Of a DNA stretch of 64,000 nucleotides, positions 46,395 to 57,500 are shown in pieces (the first letter of the stretch is position 1; the number at the start of each line of letters is the position of its first letter). The stretch comes from Acheta domesticus (Eukaryota; Arthropoda; Insecta; Orthoptera; Gryllidae). The stretch covers positions 266,834,948 to 266,898,947 of the forward strand of contig JAHLJT010000631.1 in NCBI GenBank assembly GCA_031308135.1. The letters run 5' to 3'. The notes beneath the pieces were generated by a model. That model saw nothing but the letters and a program-made list of their open reading frames with translations. It was not told the DNA's origin and made no database searches. The position numbers and the translations under genes are program-made.

Positions 46395-47990
46395 TCAGGC
46401 CGTTTATGAACAAATTCCACCACCACTTCTTGCTTCTGAGTTGCGGTCTGTAACTAAACAGCTGTCAAAGACATCTACTTCTCCCATCCCCTTGTTATGT
46501 TTTCTCACCAAGTTTGGTTTCGAAACTTCTATTCTCTTGTGATCCTTGCTAGAACAACTTTTCGTAGTTCCTAAGGGCAAATGTGTTGCATAATTTGGTG
46601 CACGTGTGACGACAGAATTGTCATTCCAGCGACATACATCAATATCTCCGTCACAGCGAAAATCATAATAGTCTCTCCCTTTCTTTTTCATATCTTTCAA
46701 ATCAGAGGACATTTAGCCGTTCTCCCTTCTCTTACTGTACCAATTGCTCTGAATATTTTATCTTTCAGTTCTGACAATAAGTTATACGATGTGAAGAAAT
46801 TGTAAAATAATATTGCTACTTACATGGGATTGGATACTAAGAAAGCAAATAGTTCACTACACGGGTACCCAATGGCGAGGTAGAGTCTTGTTTCTTTCCT
46901 GCGTATATTTTCATGCAATATGGATATCCTGAGCTAGAACATAATGTCCATATCTTGAATCCGAAGCGAATCGACTTTCCTTTTATGAACATTTTGCATG
47001 AATGATTATCAAAATAGGGTACCAATGACTCGTCAATGCTCAGACGTTTGTGAAATAGTCAAACTATTGTAAATTTTTGTTTAGTTCATCATATAACGGA
47101 GAAACTTTTGCAAGTTTATCGTTTGGGTTGAGTGTAGTATTATCCATCACATAAAAAAACTTTTTCATTTCCCGGAATCTTGGCCTTGATATTATTTTTT
47201 ATTTAATAGGTAATTATAACAAATTTATACAAAATTTCAGTTCTTTTAGCTATGTGGCTAGGCTGAAGGCCTTTAAGCCATTACAATACCTACATCCTAC
47301 CGCATTCTAACCTTTCGAATTCTGGCATTCACCCCTAATGGTCTCTTCATCGCATCAAAGCCGCGGAAAGGAGACCATAAGGTACGGCTGAGGAAAAAAC
47401 CCCTGAAGGGGGAAAAATCTGCCGTCAGAAGACGAGTACATGCTAAACTACTAGATTTTATTTCCTAAACTATTTATTTATTTCCTGGCGTGGGCATCTT
47501 CTCCATCCAGTCTTTGGCCTCCCCGCTTCTGAAATCAAACACCGCCACAGAAGATCGCCCGCACCACCGCCTCTTCGAACAATTTTCTACTCTGCCTTGA
47601 TATTACCGATGATGCAATAGACAAAGACGGCCTCTGCAGTACTCCAATACACATCTGCTGGCACTGTTTGGTACCCACTGACGTGAGTACCAGTCCAAAA
47701 AACTGTCCAAAAAACTGAGTAATGTCGTTTTTGATGATTCGCAAATCTCCTCCTTTTTGAGCAGTATAAAGACGTGACATTGTTGCTAAATGATGCAGAT
47801 AATTTTCTGGCATTATTTTATGAAAAGCTGTGGATTGAAAAGGGATAATAGTTCTGGATACTTATCTGCTAAAGGTTGAAAGTAATTTTCATCCTTGTGC
47901 ATGGTATTCACAAAATCAGTTGATTTTTTCCACATGTGTTTTGAAGATTTCTATTGTAGTTTAGAATGTTTAGAGGCGTATCCGGGCATA
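46395..47990 (-). pseudogene. piggyBac-type transposase, decayed and interrupted
   Basis: On the minus strand the N-terminal part shows MWKKSTDFVNTMHKDENY (about 47935-47882) and PLADKYPELLSLFNPQLF. Next comes MPENYLHHLATMSRLYTAQ (47813 downward) after a stop or frameshift. The middle has MVPYFDNHSCKMFIKGKSIR and FGFKIWTLCSSSGYPYC (47025-46910), the piggyBac '(M)VPFKGR...Y...KP.K.G.K.W.L.' block. The C-terminal part has DVCRWNDNSVVTRAPNY and PNLVRKHNKGMGEVDVFD (46640-46450), the DDE-domain end. The reading runs into the gap. Stops, frameshifts and the 399 bp insertion make it non-functional. Confidence 0.88.
47195..47593 (-). mobile_element. LINE-tail/SINE-like element B, copy 2
   Basis: Nearly identical to 21011-21411. 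It is inserted in the piggyBac-like transposase and flanked by a perfect 12 bp duplication GCCTTGATATTA (47183-47194 and 47594-47605). It has an A-rich tail on the minus strand and the same KDWMEKMPTPGNK-stop frame and ATGGTCTC..GAGACCAT stem. The long TSD and A-tail indicate target-primed retrotransposition. Confidence 0.88.
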
Positions 47991-48090
47991 GCTGAAAGAG
48001 TCCGACGACAAACAGCTTTCAACAATGTCCGTGTACGCTCTTTATGCGATAAGAGCCGTCAAAGCTGCTCGCGGAAAAATAGTTCATACG

Positions 48091-48467
48091 AAACGCCAAT
48101 GTTCCCCTTTGGGAACAACACACAATTTCCCATCATCGAATGCGTAATATTCAATAAATTTTAATAAAATACGGATTTACAACTACATAAAGTACTAATA
48201 CATAGAAAAATCACGAAAACTTGCAATTTCAATATTTCAAACTTAAATGAGAAAATATTATTTTAAACACTGCAAAGAGAACAAGAATTCGTTCGTTTTA
48301 AACTGACATTCAAAAGAACTGAAATCGTTCTTCAGCAAATAAATGCTTAAAAAAATATTAAATGACTTTCTTCTCAGACACTGAACTGAAAATACACAAA
48401 AAAGATAAACAGAAGCAACGACATATGGCTATAAAGAGGATGTTCCCAAATGGGAACATTGGCGTTT
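48091..48467. repeat. Subterminal inverted repeat pair of the piggyBac-like element
   Basis: AAACGCCAATGTTCCC with GGGAACA (48091-48117) is the inverse of 48441-48467. Each arm contains its own palindrome (GTTCCC..GGGAAC). Such internal repeats of the terminal block may be transposase binding sites. Confidence 0.65.
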
Positions 48468-48477
48468 AAAGGGTTAA

Positions 48478-49746
48478 AGTTATTTGAAGCACTTACACTC
48501 ACAAATATAAAATGTTTACAAATTGCTGGTAATGTGCATATTAAAGATGTGAGAGATCTTTCAAAAAAATTACAATTATGTAATTTCTGAAAAAAAACAA
48601 AAAAATAACTCAAAATAAACTTTACGCTATACTAAAGAGTGTAAGAGGCAAAGCACTATCCGTTACAAAAGTTTCAAGAAAAAATTTGCAGCCATATACG
48701 AGAAAATGACGTTTGAGCATTTCTGAAAATGCCGAAATTTGAGCTACTTTTACAGAAAACTGTAGTGTTTTCGAGAAACATTACTTGACATTATTTAAAG
48801 CATATATACTCGTTAATATAATAATGTGAAAAATCGCCGATAGTGTGAATATTAACGACGTGAGAGACAAGTAAAAAATTTTAAATTTTTGTAATTTTTG
48901 AAAAAACCAACCGATAGACCAAAATGGCTTTTATGTCATTGATAGAGTACATTTACCGCTATCCCTACTAAAAGTTTAAAGAAAAAATGTGAAGCCGTTT
49001 TTGAGAAAATCTTGTTTTGGTAATTTTTTTAAAATTGTACATACTGCACGCAATATTGCACGAAAACTACTAAAATTTTGAAAAATATTTACATGACCTT
49101 TGTTAAAGAACTCAATGTGCAGAACAAATTTTATTTGAAGAAAAAATCTCTATCTTCAATTTTGTTTTTGAGAAAGACGCCGAAAAAAAGTCAAACTTTC
49201 ACAATTTTCGAAAATTCAGAGCTGTACGTGAAAATCGGACCTATGCCATGTTATAAAGTGTATTTTACTCTATTCATACAAGAAATTTAAAGAAAAAACG
49301 TGGAGCTGTTTTTGAGAAAATTTTGAAAATCCCCGGGGGGCTTCATATGAAGTACCCTCAAATTTTGAAGAATCTTTTTCAAAATCTCAAAGCTTCGACT
49401 AGAATCAGATCGACCAGGGAATATCCATTTTGGAAGAAATCGTACGTATGTTTTAGGCGCTAGAAGTGTTCACAGACGGACAGACAGACAGACGGACGGA
49501 CGGACGGACGTTTTCCTTTCAATTGGGTTTTTGATGTGAAGGACCTAGAAAACAGGGTTTCTGGCTACACCACGTGTTAGGGGATATTTTTGTTAATTTA
49601 GCAATTGGTTTTATCCACTTATTCGTTTTCACGGCCCGGCAATTAATTTTTTCGGCCGAAAATTGGCCATTTTTTCGCGCAGCATTACATAACTTTCCCT
49701 ATACTACGTACATCATTCTGTGTATACGTACGTACACGGGAAAGTA
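48478..49746 (-). repeat. Family A, copy A10
   Basis: The reversed copy resumes right after the piggyBac TTAA and has three further modules. Then come the CGGACAGACAGACAGACGGA microsatellite (49476-49512), the CACCACGTGTTAGGGG block, 'GCGCAGCATTACATAAC' and the terminal hairpin ACTTTCCC (49692) to GGGAAAGT (49738-49745). Its end adjoins the start of duplicated segment copy 2. Confidence 0.82.
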
Positions 49747-50116
49747 AAAATCGCACTATATAATCCGGCCCTCCGACAGCCTGAGGGACAGTGAACTGGC
49801 CCCCCATTTAAAAAGTTTGAGGACCCTTTCCTTAAGGGCCAGGGCCCTTCAACTCCCATATAAAGTGATGGAGCCCATTACAGTGGCGCCCTCTTCAGCA
49901 GCACCTTCTTACCGGAACTAAAATACGAACTAAAATGCCAACGATACTTCAAACGTGTGTGGCTGCTACGTAGGTTCGCATTACGTTCAAGCAGGCGCGT
50001 AATGTTACAAAAGATAGCGTCGATGTTCGCGCTTTCTTCATCGGTTTCTTATATGAATATATTTTTGAATAATTGAACATTTAGAAGAAACTTTTCGTAT
50101 GTCCCACAATTTTTAG

Positions 50117-50370
50117 GTGCCGATGTTGGCGAGCCTGCACCCGGCGACACCAGCGCTTCCTACAGTAGCACCCTCGAGCTTTGTCCCCGGTTTTGATGGA
50201 GAGTTGCAGGGCGCTGCTTCAGAGCAACGTGGGCGCGGTGTTCAGGGAGCGCGAGGAAGCTCTTCGGGCAAATTGACCCGGGAGGAGGGGTATTTTCCGC
50301 GCGGAGGGGGCCTCGACGTCGATATGCGGTGTCCGAGAAGGGAGTGAAGCAAAACCGGAGAGATAGCTCT
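50117..50370 (+). pseudogene. Copy 2 of candidate terminal exon, frameshifted
   Basis: Same acceptor (ACAATTTTTAG) and start as 41970, but several one-base differences give a stop after about 26 codons. The two copies have different lesions: copy 1 lacks bases present here (for example at AGCAACGTGG), and the reverse also holds. Confidence 0.4.
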
Positions 50371-50799
50371 GACTCATTAGAGAGGGAACTAACTCAGACG
50401 AGAAAGTCAGTAGCATTTGGTAGCACTTCCTTTGTTGGATATAATTCGATTTTTATGCAGTAGGTCAAAAATAGTCAAAAATGCCTCATTTGACATCTAA
50501 ATTACAAGAATAATTATAAAAACGTCTCCATTTCTGTTTTGTAATATGTTGCGCTTTCCGAGTGATCATTTGATGTATTTATCTATTACAATTTGGTACC
50601 CTTATTTCAAACATTCCCATGCTGGGAAGATAGAGCCTATATATGGTAATGAGGATATGTTCGAATAATTTCTTTCTGAAAATAACATTATTGTTCGTTA
50701 TTTAGTACAATATAATAAACAAAGCAAATAAATAGCATCGATCTCTCAATTAATAATTCCAAATAAAATTCCTGGATCAAATACTTGTAAATTATTGTG

Positions 50800-51437
50800 T
50801 AAAATGTTTGGGGTCAAAAGTGACCCCGACGGTGACGTGCGGTCACAATGACCGGCGAGGAAAAGTAAACTCACTGTCCTCTCGACCGGTGCAACGCAGG
50901 AAGTTTTGGTTTACAGTACCTTCTGATCTCTTTCTAGATAATGTTCGGGCGTGGGCTAGCTTATCTAGTTGCAGCCGTTCGCTTCTGAGAATCGGTTGAA
51001 ATTACGGATCGGTCTCGATGACCGCACCTCACCACTAGTAGACGTTTATACTTAGTAATGCACGTTTATACCTAGTAAATTATTTTCATTTAATTGTGAA
51101 TTTTATTATTAAAATAAAGATTGTTTAATGTAGTCAATATCATTTCAAAGCTCTCCTATGCGTATTTCAATAGCCAGCTGTGAAAAAAGTATGGAGCAAT
51201 ATATGACCTGAAATTCTGTCAATGAGTCATTAAAAAATATATCATTTTCTGTTTATTTTATAAACTACAAACTCTTCGATTTTTCTCTTTATTACATTCT
51301 CTGTGAACGTGAAAAAAAATTGTGAATTCGATGTGAAATGAAATGACGAATATATTCAGTCTAAAACTCTCCCGGTCAGATTGACCGCACGTCACCGGCA
51401 ACAGATGTTCGAAGGCACGTCACCAGTTGACGGTTAA
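50800..51437. mobile_element. TTAA MITE, copy 2
   Basis: Duplicate of 42650-43280. The left TTAA is reduced to GTAAAA by a missing base, while the GGGGTCA..TGACCCC hairpin (about 50810-50827) and the right TTAA (51434-51437) are kept. Confidence 0.5.
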
Positions 51438-51459
51438 TCACTTCTAATTCTGATTGCAG

Positions 51460-51536
51460 ATTCTAACTTCGCAATCCTCTCTGCGTGCGAGCTGTATCGA
51501 AGAATGTCATATGATAGCAACAAATCAAGCGTCATC
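51460..51536 (+). CDS. Gene 2 early exon
   Basis: The exon is 77 nt, acceptor CTGATTGCAG, donor GTGAGT, start phase 1, end phase 0. It encodes SNFAILSACELYRRMSYDSN and KSSVI, leading directly into RGDIKVLEIRSDVHHRYA of the next exon. The frame is open in this phase only apart from one alternative. Confidence 0.6.
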
Positions 51537-54500
51537 GTGAGTATAGCTGATTTAGTTATGAAAGCTATTGATTGTACAGTAACCGTTATATGTTTCATTG
51601 AGCACTCGTGCTTTTTAGCCTTTGCCAAGATATTTTTTAAACATTCGTTTCCGCATCACACTACTCGTTATTTTTTGAAAATAAGAAACAATGAATGCAA
51701 CAGTCTTTGAGTCTCAAGAATATTTATTTTAACACTACCAGCTAAAAACGACTTCGTGTCATACCACTGTTTTTGAAAATGGCGAATATTTTTCCTATTT
51801 GTCTATTTTAACAAAAGATTTGGTGTAGGTCTTTTAGTCTTAACTTCTAGTTTCCAATCATAGCTTAAATTACTGAAGTATATTGGAGTTTGTAGTTTTC
51901 AAACAAAATCTACGTATTTTTTTGCGGAGGATCTCAATCCACTATAAAAAATAGGGGTTCCCATTTGAAATTCGCAAGTTGCCCCCCCCCCACACCCAGG
52001 GGGAGGAGGTGGCAGGTCGAGATTGGTATCATCCAATAGGCCCCTCTGAGGTAAACACATTTTATTTGATGCATTTATTGATATGATTCTTAGTTTTCAA
52101 GATATTTAGATGTCTCGAGATAATAGAATCACCCTGTATAGTGCTTCAAGAGCATCACTTTGATACCTTCTCGCATTTTCTCTTCAGCGCGGTGATATTA
52201 AAGTTCTGGAAATACGGTCTGACGTCCATCACCGCTATGCCCGGACACAAGTGCTGGTTGTTATGGAGAATCCTGCCGACGAGTCCCAACAGCTGACGTT
52301 CACTGCAGTGCTTCCTGACGAAGCCTTCATTTCAGGCTTTGAAGTGTGAGTATTCAGTAACGGATACGTAAAACAACACACACGCACGCACGCACACACA
52401 CACACTCACTCACTCACTCACTCACTCACAAGTACAAAGCATGACTCCCCTCTGCACATATTTAGCGAGTGCAGAGCGAAAGGTGATAATTATACCATTA
52501 TCTTATGTCAAAATACACTTAATTTCTGTATCTTGTCACAAAATAATCGTCACATTCATTAAAGTAACGTGAGAAATGATACATGAAGTGTTACTGTCTC
52601 ACATGTGGCAATAGATTCCGCAACAACACAATTATTCAACATTCACCACTAATATCATTCTTTCTTCATGGATTAATCTGTGAGACAGTTTTCGAATCAT
52701 CTAACATGTTATCATTTGTACACTTATATGATAGTATCAGATAATAGAAGATAGAAACTAGTGGTTCTACAGAATATCACAGACTTTCCCGTATTAGTTT
52801 TCTATTTCCTTGGGTCTTCGCTAGCTATTCGGAATTGCCACTTACTCTTTCTTGCCAGCTACCATCTATCACCGCCAAAAGTACATTATTTTGTCATTCT
52901 CTTAATTTTTTCCGTATCCTATTGGTAAAACGAAACTACAACTTCAGAATATTAAAGAACCAAACCTAGCCCTAAATTGCAATTTTATTTCCAAAATTAT
53001 GTGCTGTTTTAAAGAAAATTGCATTTCAGCGCTATTAAAAATGCGAAATTTGCAGCTCATTTTCACAGAAAATTTTTGAGTTTTCAAAATACTTTATTTT
53101 AAGTTATTTGAAGTACATACACTCACAAATATAATAATATTTACAAATTGCTGGTAATGTGAATATTAAAGATGTGAGAAATCTATTAAAAAATTACATA
53201 CGTGTAATTTTTGAAAAAACAAAAAAAAATCCTCAAAATAAACTTCATCACATATTAAAGAATGCAATTAGCACTACCCGATCCAAAGGTTTGAAGAAAT
53301 TTTTTTAGCCAGTTATGAGAAAATGGGGTTTGAGCGTTTCTAAAAACGTGGAAATTTCAGCTAGTTTTCACATAAAACGGTTGTGTTTTCAGTAAACTTT
53401 ACTTGATATTATTTGAAGCACATGTACTCATAAATATAATTATGTGAACAATTCGCCGCTATTGTAAATATTAACGACGTGGGAGACAAATCAAAAAAAT
53501 TACATTTTTGCAATTTTTGAAAAAACAAAAGAATAGAGAAAATGGCGTTTATGTCATCTCATAGGGTACATTTAGCACTATCCCTACTAAAAGCTTTAAG
53601 AAAAAAATTGGAGCCGTTTTTGAGAAATCTAGCTTTTGTAATTTTTTAAAATTGCAAATATTGCACGCAATATTGCGCGAAAACTACTAGCATTTTCAAA
53701 CACAATGCACATGACCTTAAACAAAGAACTCACTTTGGAGAACACATTTTATTTGAAGGAAAAATCCCTATCTTCTATTTTGTAGTTGGAGAAAGACGCC
53801 GGCCGGCTAGCCGGAGGCGGACGGACGAACGGACGTTTCCCTTTCAATTGGTTTTTTCGATATCAAGAACCCACAAAAGAGGGTTTCTGGCTACACCACG
53901 TGTTAGGGGATTTTTTCCTTTATTTAGCAATTGGATTTATTAACTTTTTCGTTATCACGGCCCGGCAATTAATTTTTTTCCGCCGAAAATTGGCCATTTT
54001 TTCGCGCAGCATTACATAACTTTCCCTATACTACATATATCACTCCGTGTATACGTACGTATACGGGAAAGTAAAAATGGAAAATGCCTAAAAATACAAA
54101 ACCTAGTGGTGCTACTGAATGGCACAGACTTTCCCTGTTAATTTTCTATTTTCTTCGGTCTCGGCTAGCTATTCAGAGTTGCCATATACTCCTGCCAACT
54201 AAATAAAATGGCGGAAAGCTGCCAGCCCATGAAAAATTGCATGTTTTTCCTTTGAAGGAAGACGTGTCAATTTGATTTCCTCTTCTCAAAAGATAAAGAT
54301 TTTTGAAGTAAAACCTTCTGATCAGCAACTTAAGTATTACGTACTTCAGGTGAGAACGTTCTATTTTTACTTTCTCACTATGGCCGAAAAAGAGAAAATT
54401 CACCGAAGTAGAGAGAATTTCTTCCGGGTTCTTGATACAGAAGAATCGACGGAAAAATGTCGGTGTGTGAACAACGCTAGCGGCTAAACCGTTCAACCGA

Positions 54501-57500
54501 TTTTCTCCAAATTTTATATTCCCCAATCGATTTGGCGGATGTCGCAGCCTCTTGAATTTGAAATCGATGTTTTATTTCCAGAGGGTACCTTACTCAAAGT
54601 CGCTGAGGCATTTTTCAAATTTTCAAAAAAATGACACCATCATTTTTTATGAAATTCGGTTGTTCGGTAGCCTGAAGGACGTTTAAGAAAATTATACGTC
54701 TCATATTTGTTAAAAACCCTGATTTTTTGAAAATTGAAAAAATCAAAAGCATTGGGCGCCCTCTCACAATGATGAAGATACAGTTTTGTTGTTGATGAAA
54801 TTTATTCATCAGAAATCGATCTTCAAATAAATTCACGTTGAATTTTTTGAAAATATCAGTATTTTTTTTCTGTAATTTGGTGACAAACTTAGTCTTCTCC
54901 TTCAAATTTACTACGCTTCGTGAACGTAAAGTGATTAGTGATTCTACGCAATTGAATGCTAAGTAAGTTAGAATTTGTATATTATTTCACATTTCATTTT
55001 ATTATTATTATTATATTGATATTTTATTTTAAATTGCGTTTTAAATGTGAAAAACGAATAGATTATTTCACTTTGTTTATTAAAGATGTGGGAATGAAGA
55101 GAAATGCATGTAAAACCGAGTAATTTTGATGAATACCGGTATCAAAATATATTTAATTATTACTATATTTTTCTACCCATTTTCATTTTCATTTTCATTT
55201 TCTAGATGTATCAGCAATGTTATTTCGCAAAATGTGTATTCCATACGAATTAGCGGTCATTGTTGCTCTAACTCATTGTTGTAACGCCGCACTAATAACA
55301 GAAGGCGATAATAACGGCTGCCATTCGTTCGCGTGTATATAAACTAATGCTTTTATTTGGAGAATAATACAATACTATAGTGTTTAATAATTACTATTAT
55401 ATATTTTTTGATCGATTTGCATTTGTGTGTCAACGCTATAAATATTGTATTATTTATTAACTGTTAATCATTCTCCTTATTCCCATTCTGCATACACACA
55501 ATATTGTAAGGCTAAAAAACTAATCGGATATGTTAAAGAATACACTACCTAACTTATACAAGGAATTCAATACCAAATATATATTTTCATTTAAAATTTT
55601 AAATAAAAAATCTACAGCTAAAAACTATTTAATTTTCACGCCAAATATTCTGCGATTCCTAATGAATTTTAAAAAATGATGTGTAAAATGTGTTAATTCG
55701 GCGAGTAATCGTGGTATAAATAGTATCACATAACCATTACTAAAGGCGAGAAAGAACATGCTGTTTTAGCACCACTAATTTTATATACATATTTTAGACT
55801 TGAATATATTTGACACATTGCGTTTCTTCCTACGCGAAGAAACAAGAGTGAATTTAGGCATTTTTACTTTCTCGCCTTACGAATACTTCGTAAGAAGAGA
55901 AAGTTATGTAATCGTGCGGCGGAAAACGGTATTTTTGCAAGAAAAACTCTTACAGCAGGGGTCTGGGACAAATAAGTGTTGCTAAATTTAGAAAACAAAA
56001 TCCTCTATCTTATGGTGTAGTCAAAATCCATGATTTGTTGCTTCTTCATACTGTAAAATCGATTGACGGCAAAATGTCCGTCTGACCGTCTGTGGTCAAC
56101 GCTGGCGCCTAAACCGTTCGGCCGATTTTCTTCAAAATTGATATTCACCAATCATTTTTACTCGTCTCAAGGCCTCTGTAATTTGAAACCGATATTTTAG
56201 TATTTGAGGGTACTTTACATGAAGCCCATTTTGAGATTTTCTAAGTTAAAAGAAAATAGCTCCAAATTTTTTGATTATATTTTGTTGTTGAATAGTGCGA
56301 AGAACGTTGAAGGGAATGACGTAGGTATCATTTTCGTTGACGGGCCCAATTTTTTGAAAATTGCAAAAAACTGTTTAAAAACTGCAAAATTGAAGATAGA
56401 GATTTTTGCCTCAGACAAAGTCAGTTGTACAAAATTAGCACTTCAAATAAGGTCATGAACCATTTTTTGGAAAAAACGAGTAGTTTTTGCGTAAATTGCG
56501 ATTCAAATTTACATAAAAAACTTTTCTCAAAAACCGCTCCAAATTTTTTCTTTAAAATTTCTGCACGTGTGTAATAAGGGACGGTAAATATATATAAATG
56601 AAATAGTGGTGCTATAGAATGGCACATACTTTCTCGCAGTAGTTATTTTTCAAATGCAGATCAGCGGATAACGTATTTGGAGTAAGCCGTTCACCGCTTC
56701 CTTTCTTGGTCATGTTTGAAAGACATGTTTTTCGCATGTTGACTATTACCGGCTTCCTAATGATAGAACTGATACAATTACGTTTTGTCTAAAATATAAG
56801 TAGTTGGTCCGTATGTGGGTCCCGTGGCGCGGTTGGTTAATGCACCTTCGGGTTGAGATCTTCAATAAGGAAGGTGCCGAGTTCGATCCCCGAGGGGGAT
56901 TTTAATTTGATGAATGTGATGTTGCAGGAAAAAAAATTGAAGAGTGTAGATACTTTATTGAAAATCATTTGAAGTACTTCTATTCACGAATAGAATCAAT
57001 GCAGATAAATAGACAGGACTTGTCTGTGTTTTCCCTAACTGCATCTTTTAAACAATTTTTCAACTCTGTTATTCGATTTATGAAGCGTATGACATGTCAA
57101 ATCAACCGTTGTCTTGTATGCATCTGTATGAACCAATTTAAGTAAAATATGAGTATTTTAACGTTCAATTGTAATACATTATATCCAGAACGCAGGCGAT
57201 AAACTTACAATCCCTAACGGTTCCGAAATTATTATTACTTTCTAGCCTTACGAATACTTCGTAAAGCGGTTCACCGCTGCCTTTCTTGGTCATGTTTGAA
57301 AGACATGTTTTTCGCATGCTGAAAATTACTGGTGTTGCGTAGTGGTATAAGTGCCGGTTCGTTGACTTTGAGTTTCGGATGTCGGGTCTCGGTACGGAAA
57401 ACGTTTGCTGGTATAATACTCTTTTGTTGGTTTATGAAGTAGTGGAATAGCAATAAGGACCGTATAGAAGCAGAGCGAGAAAGTATGTGCGTTGGAAGCA

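Larger units (their letters stand above)
46395..48473 (-). mobile_element. piggyBac-like transposon, right part
   Basis: The right end at 48473 reads inward as TTAA-CCCTTTAAACGCCAATG followed by the palindrome GTTCCCATTTGGGAAC. The TTAA (48474-48477) lies within a family A copy, at a point where other copies read TTTTAAGTTATTTGAAG. An inverted copy of the subterminal block (AAACGCCAATGTTCCC) is at 48091-48106. The other end lies in the N gap. The element carries a decayed transposase and a later insertion (47195-47593). Confidence 0.85.
49747..53566 (+). repeat. Large duplicated segment, copy 2
   Basis: Homologous over its full length to 41610-45394. The offset changes gradually from 8137 to about 8172 bases because of many small indels. 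This copy keeps an intact VIT exon and continues into a complete family A copy (A11). Its left border is the hairpin end of copy A10, within what was hAT-like sequence. Confidence 0.93.

Noticed and set aside
45307..46542. Long open frames of 343-411 codons across 45395-46394
   Set aside because: They consist of undetermined bases (the N gap) and carry no information.
56819..56900. A functional tRNA gene
   Set aside because: Boxes A and B fit, but no clean acceptor stem or anticodon loop could be drawn, and the upstream block is repeated. It is treated as SINE-like.
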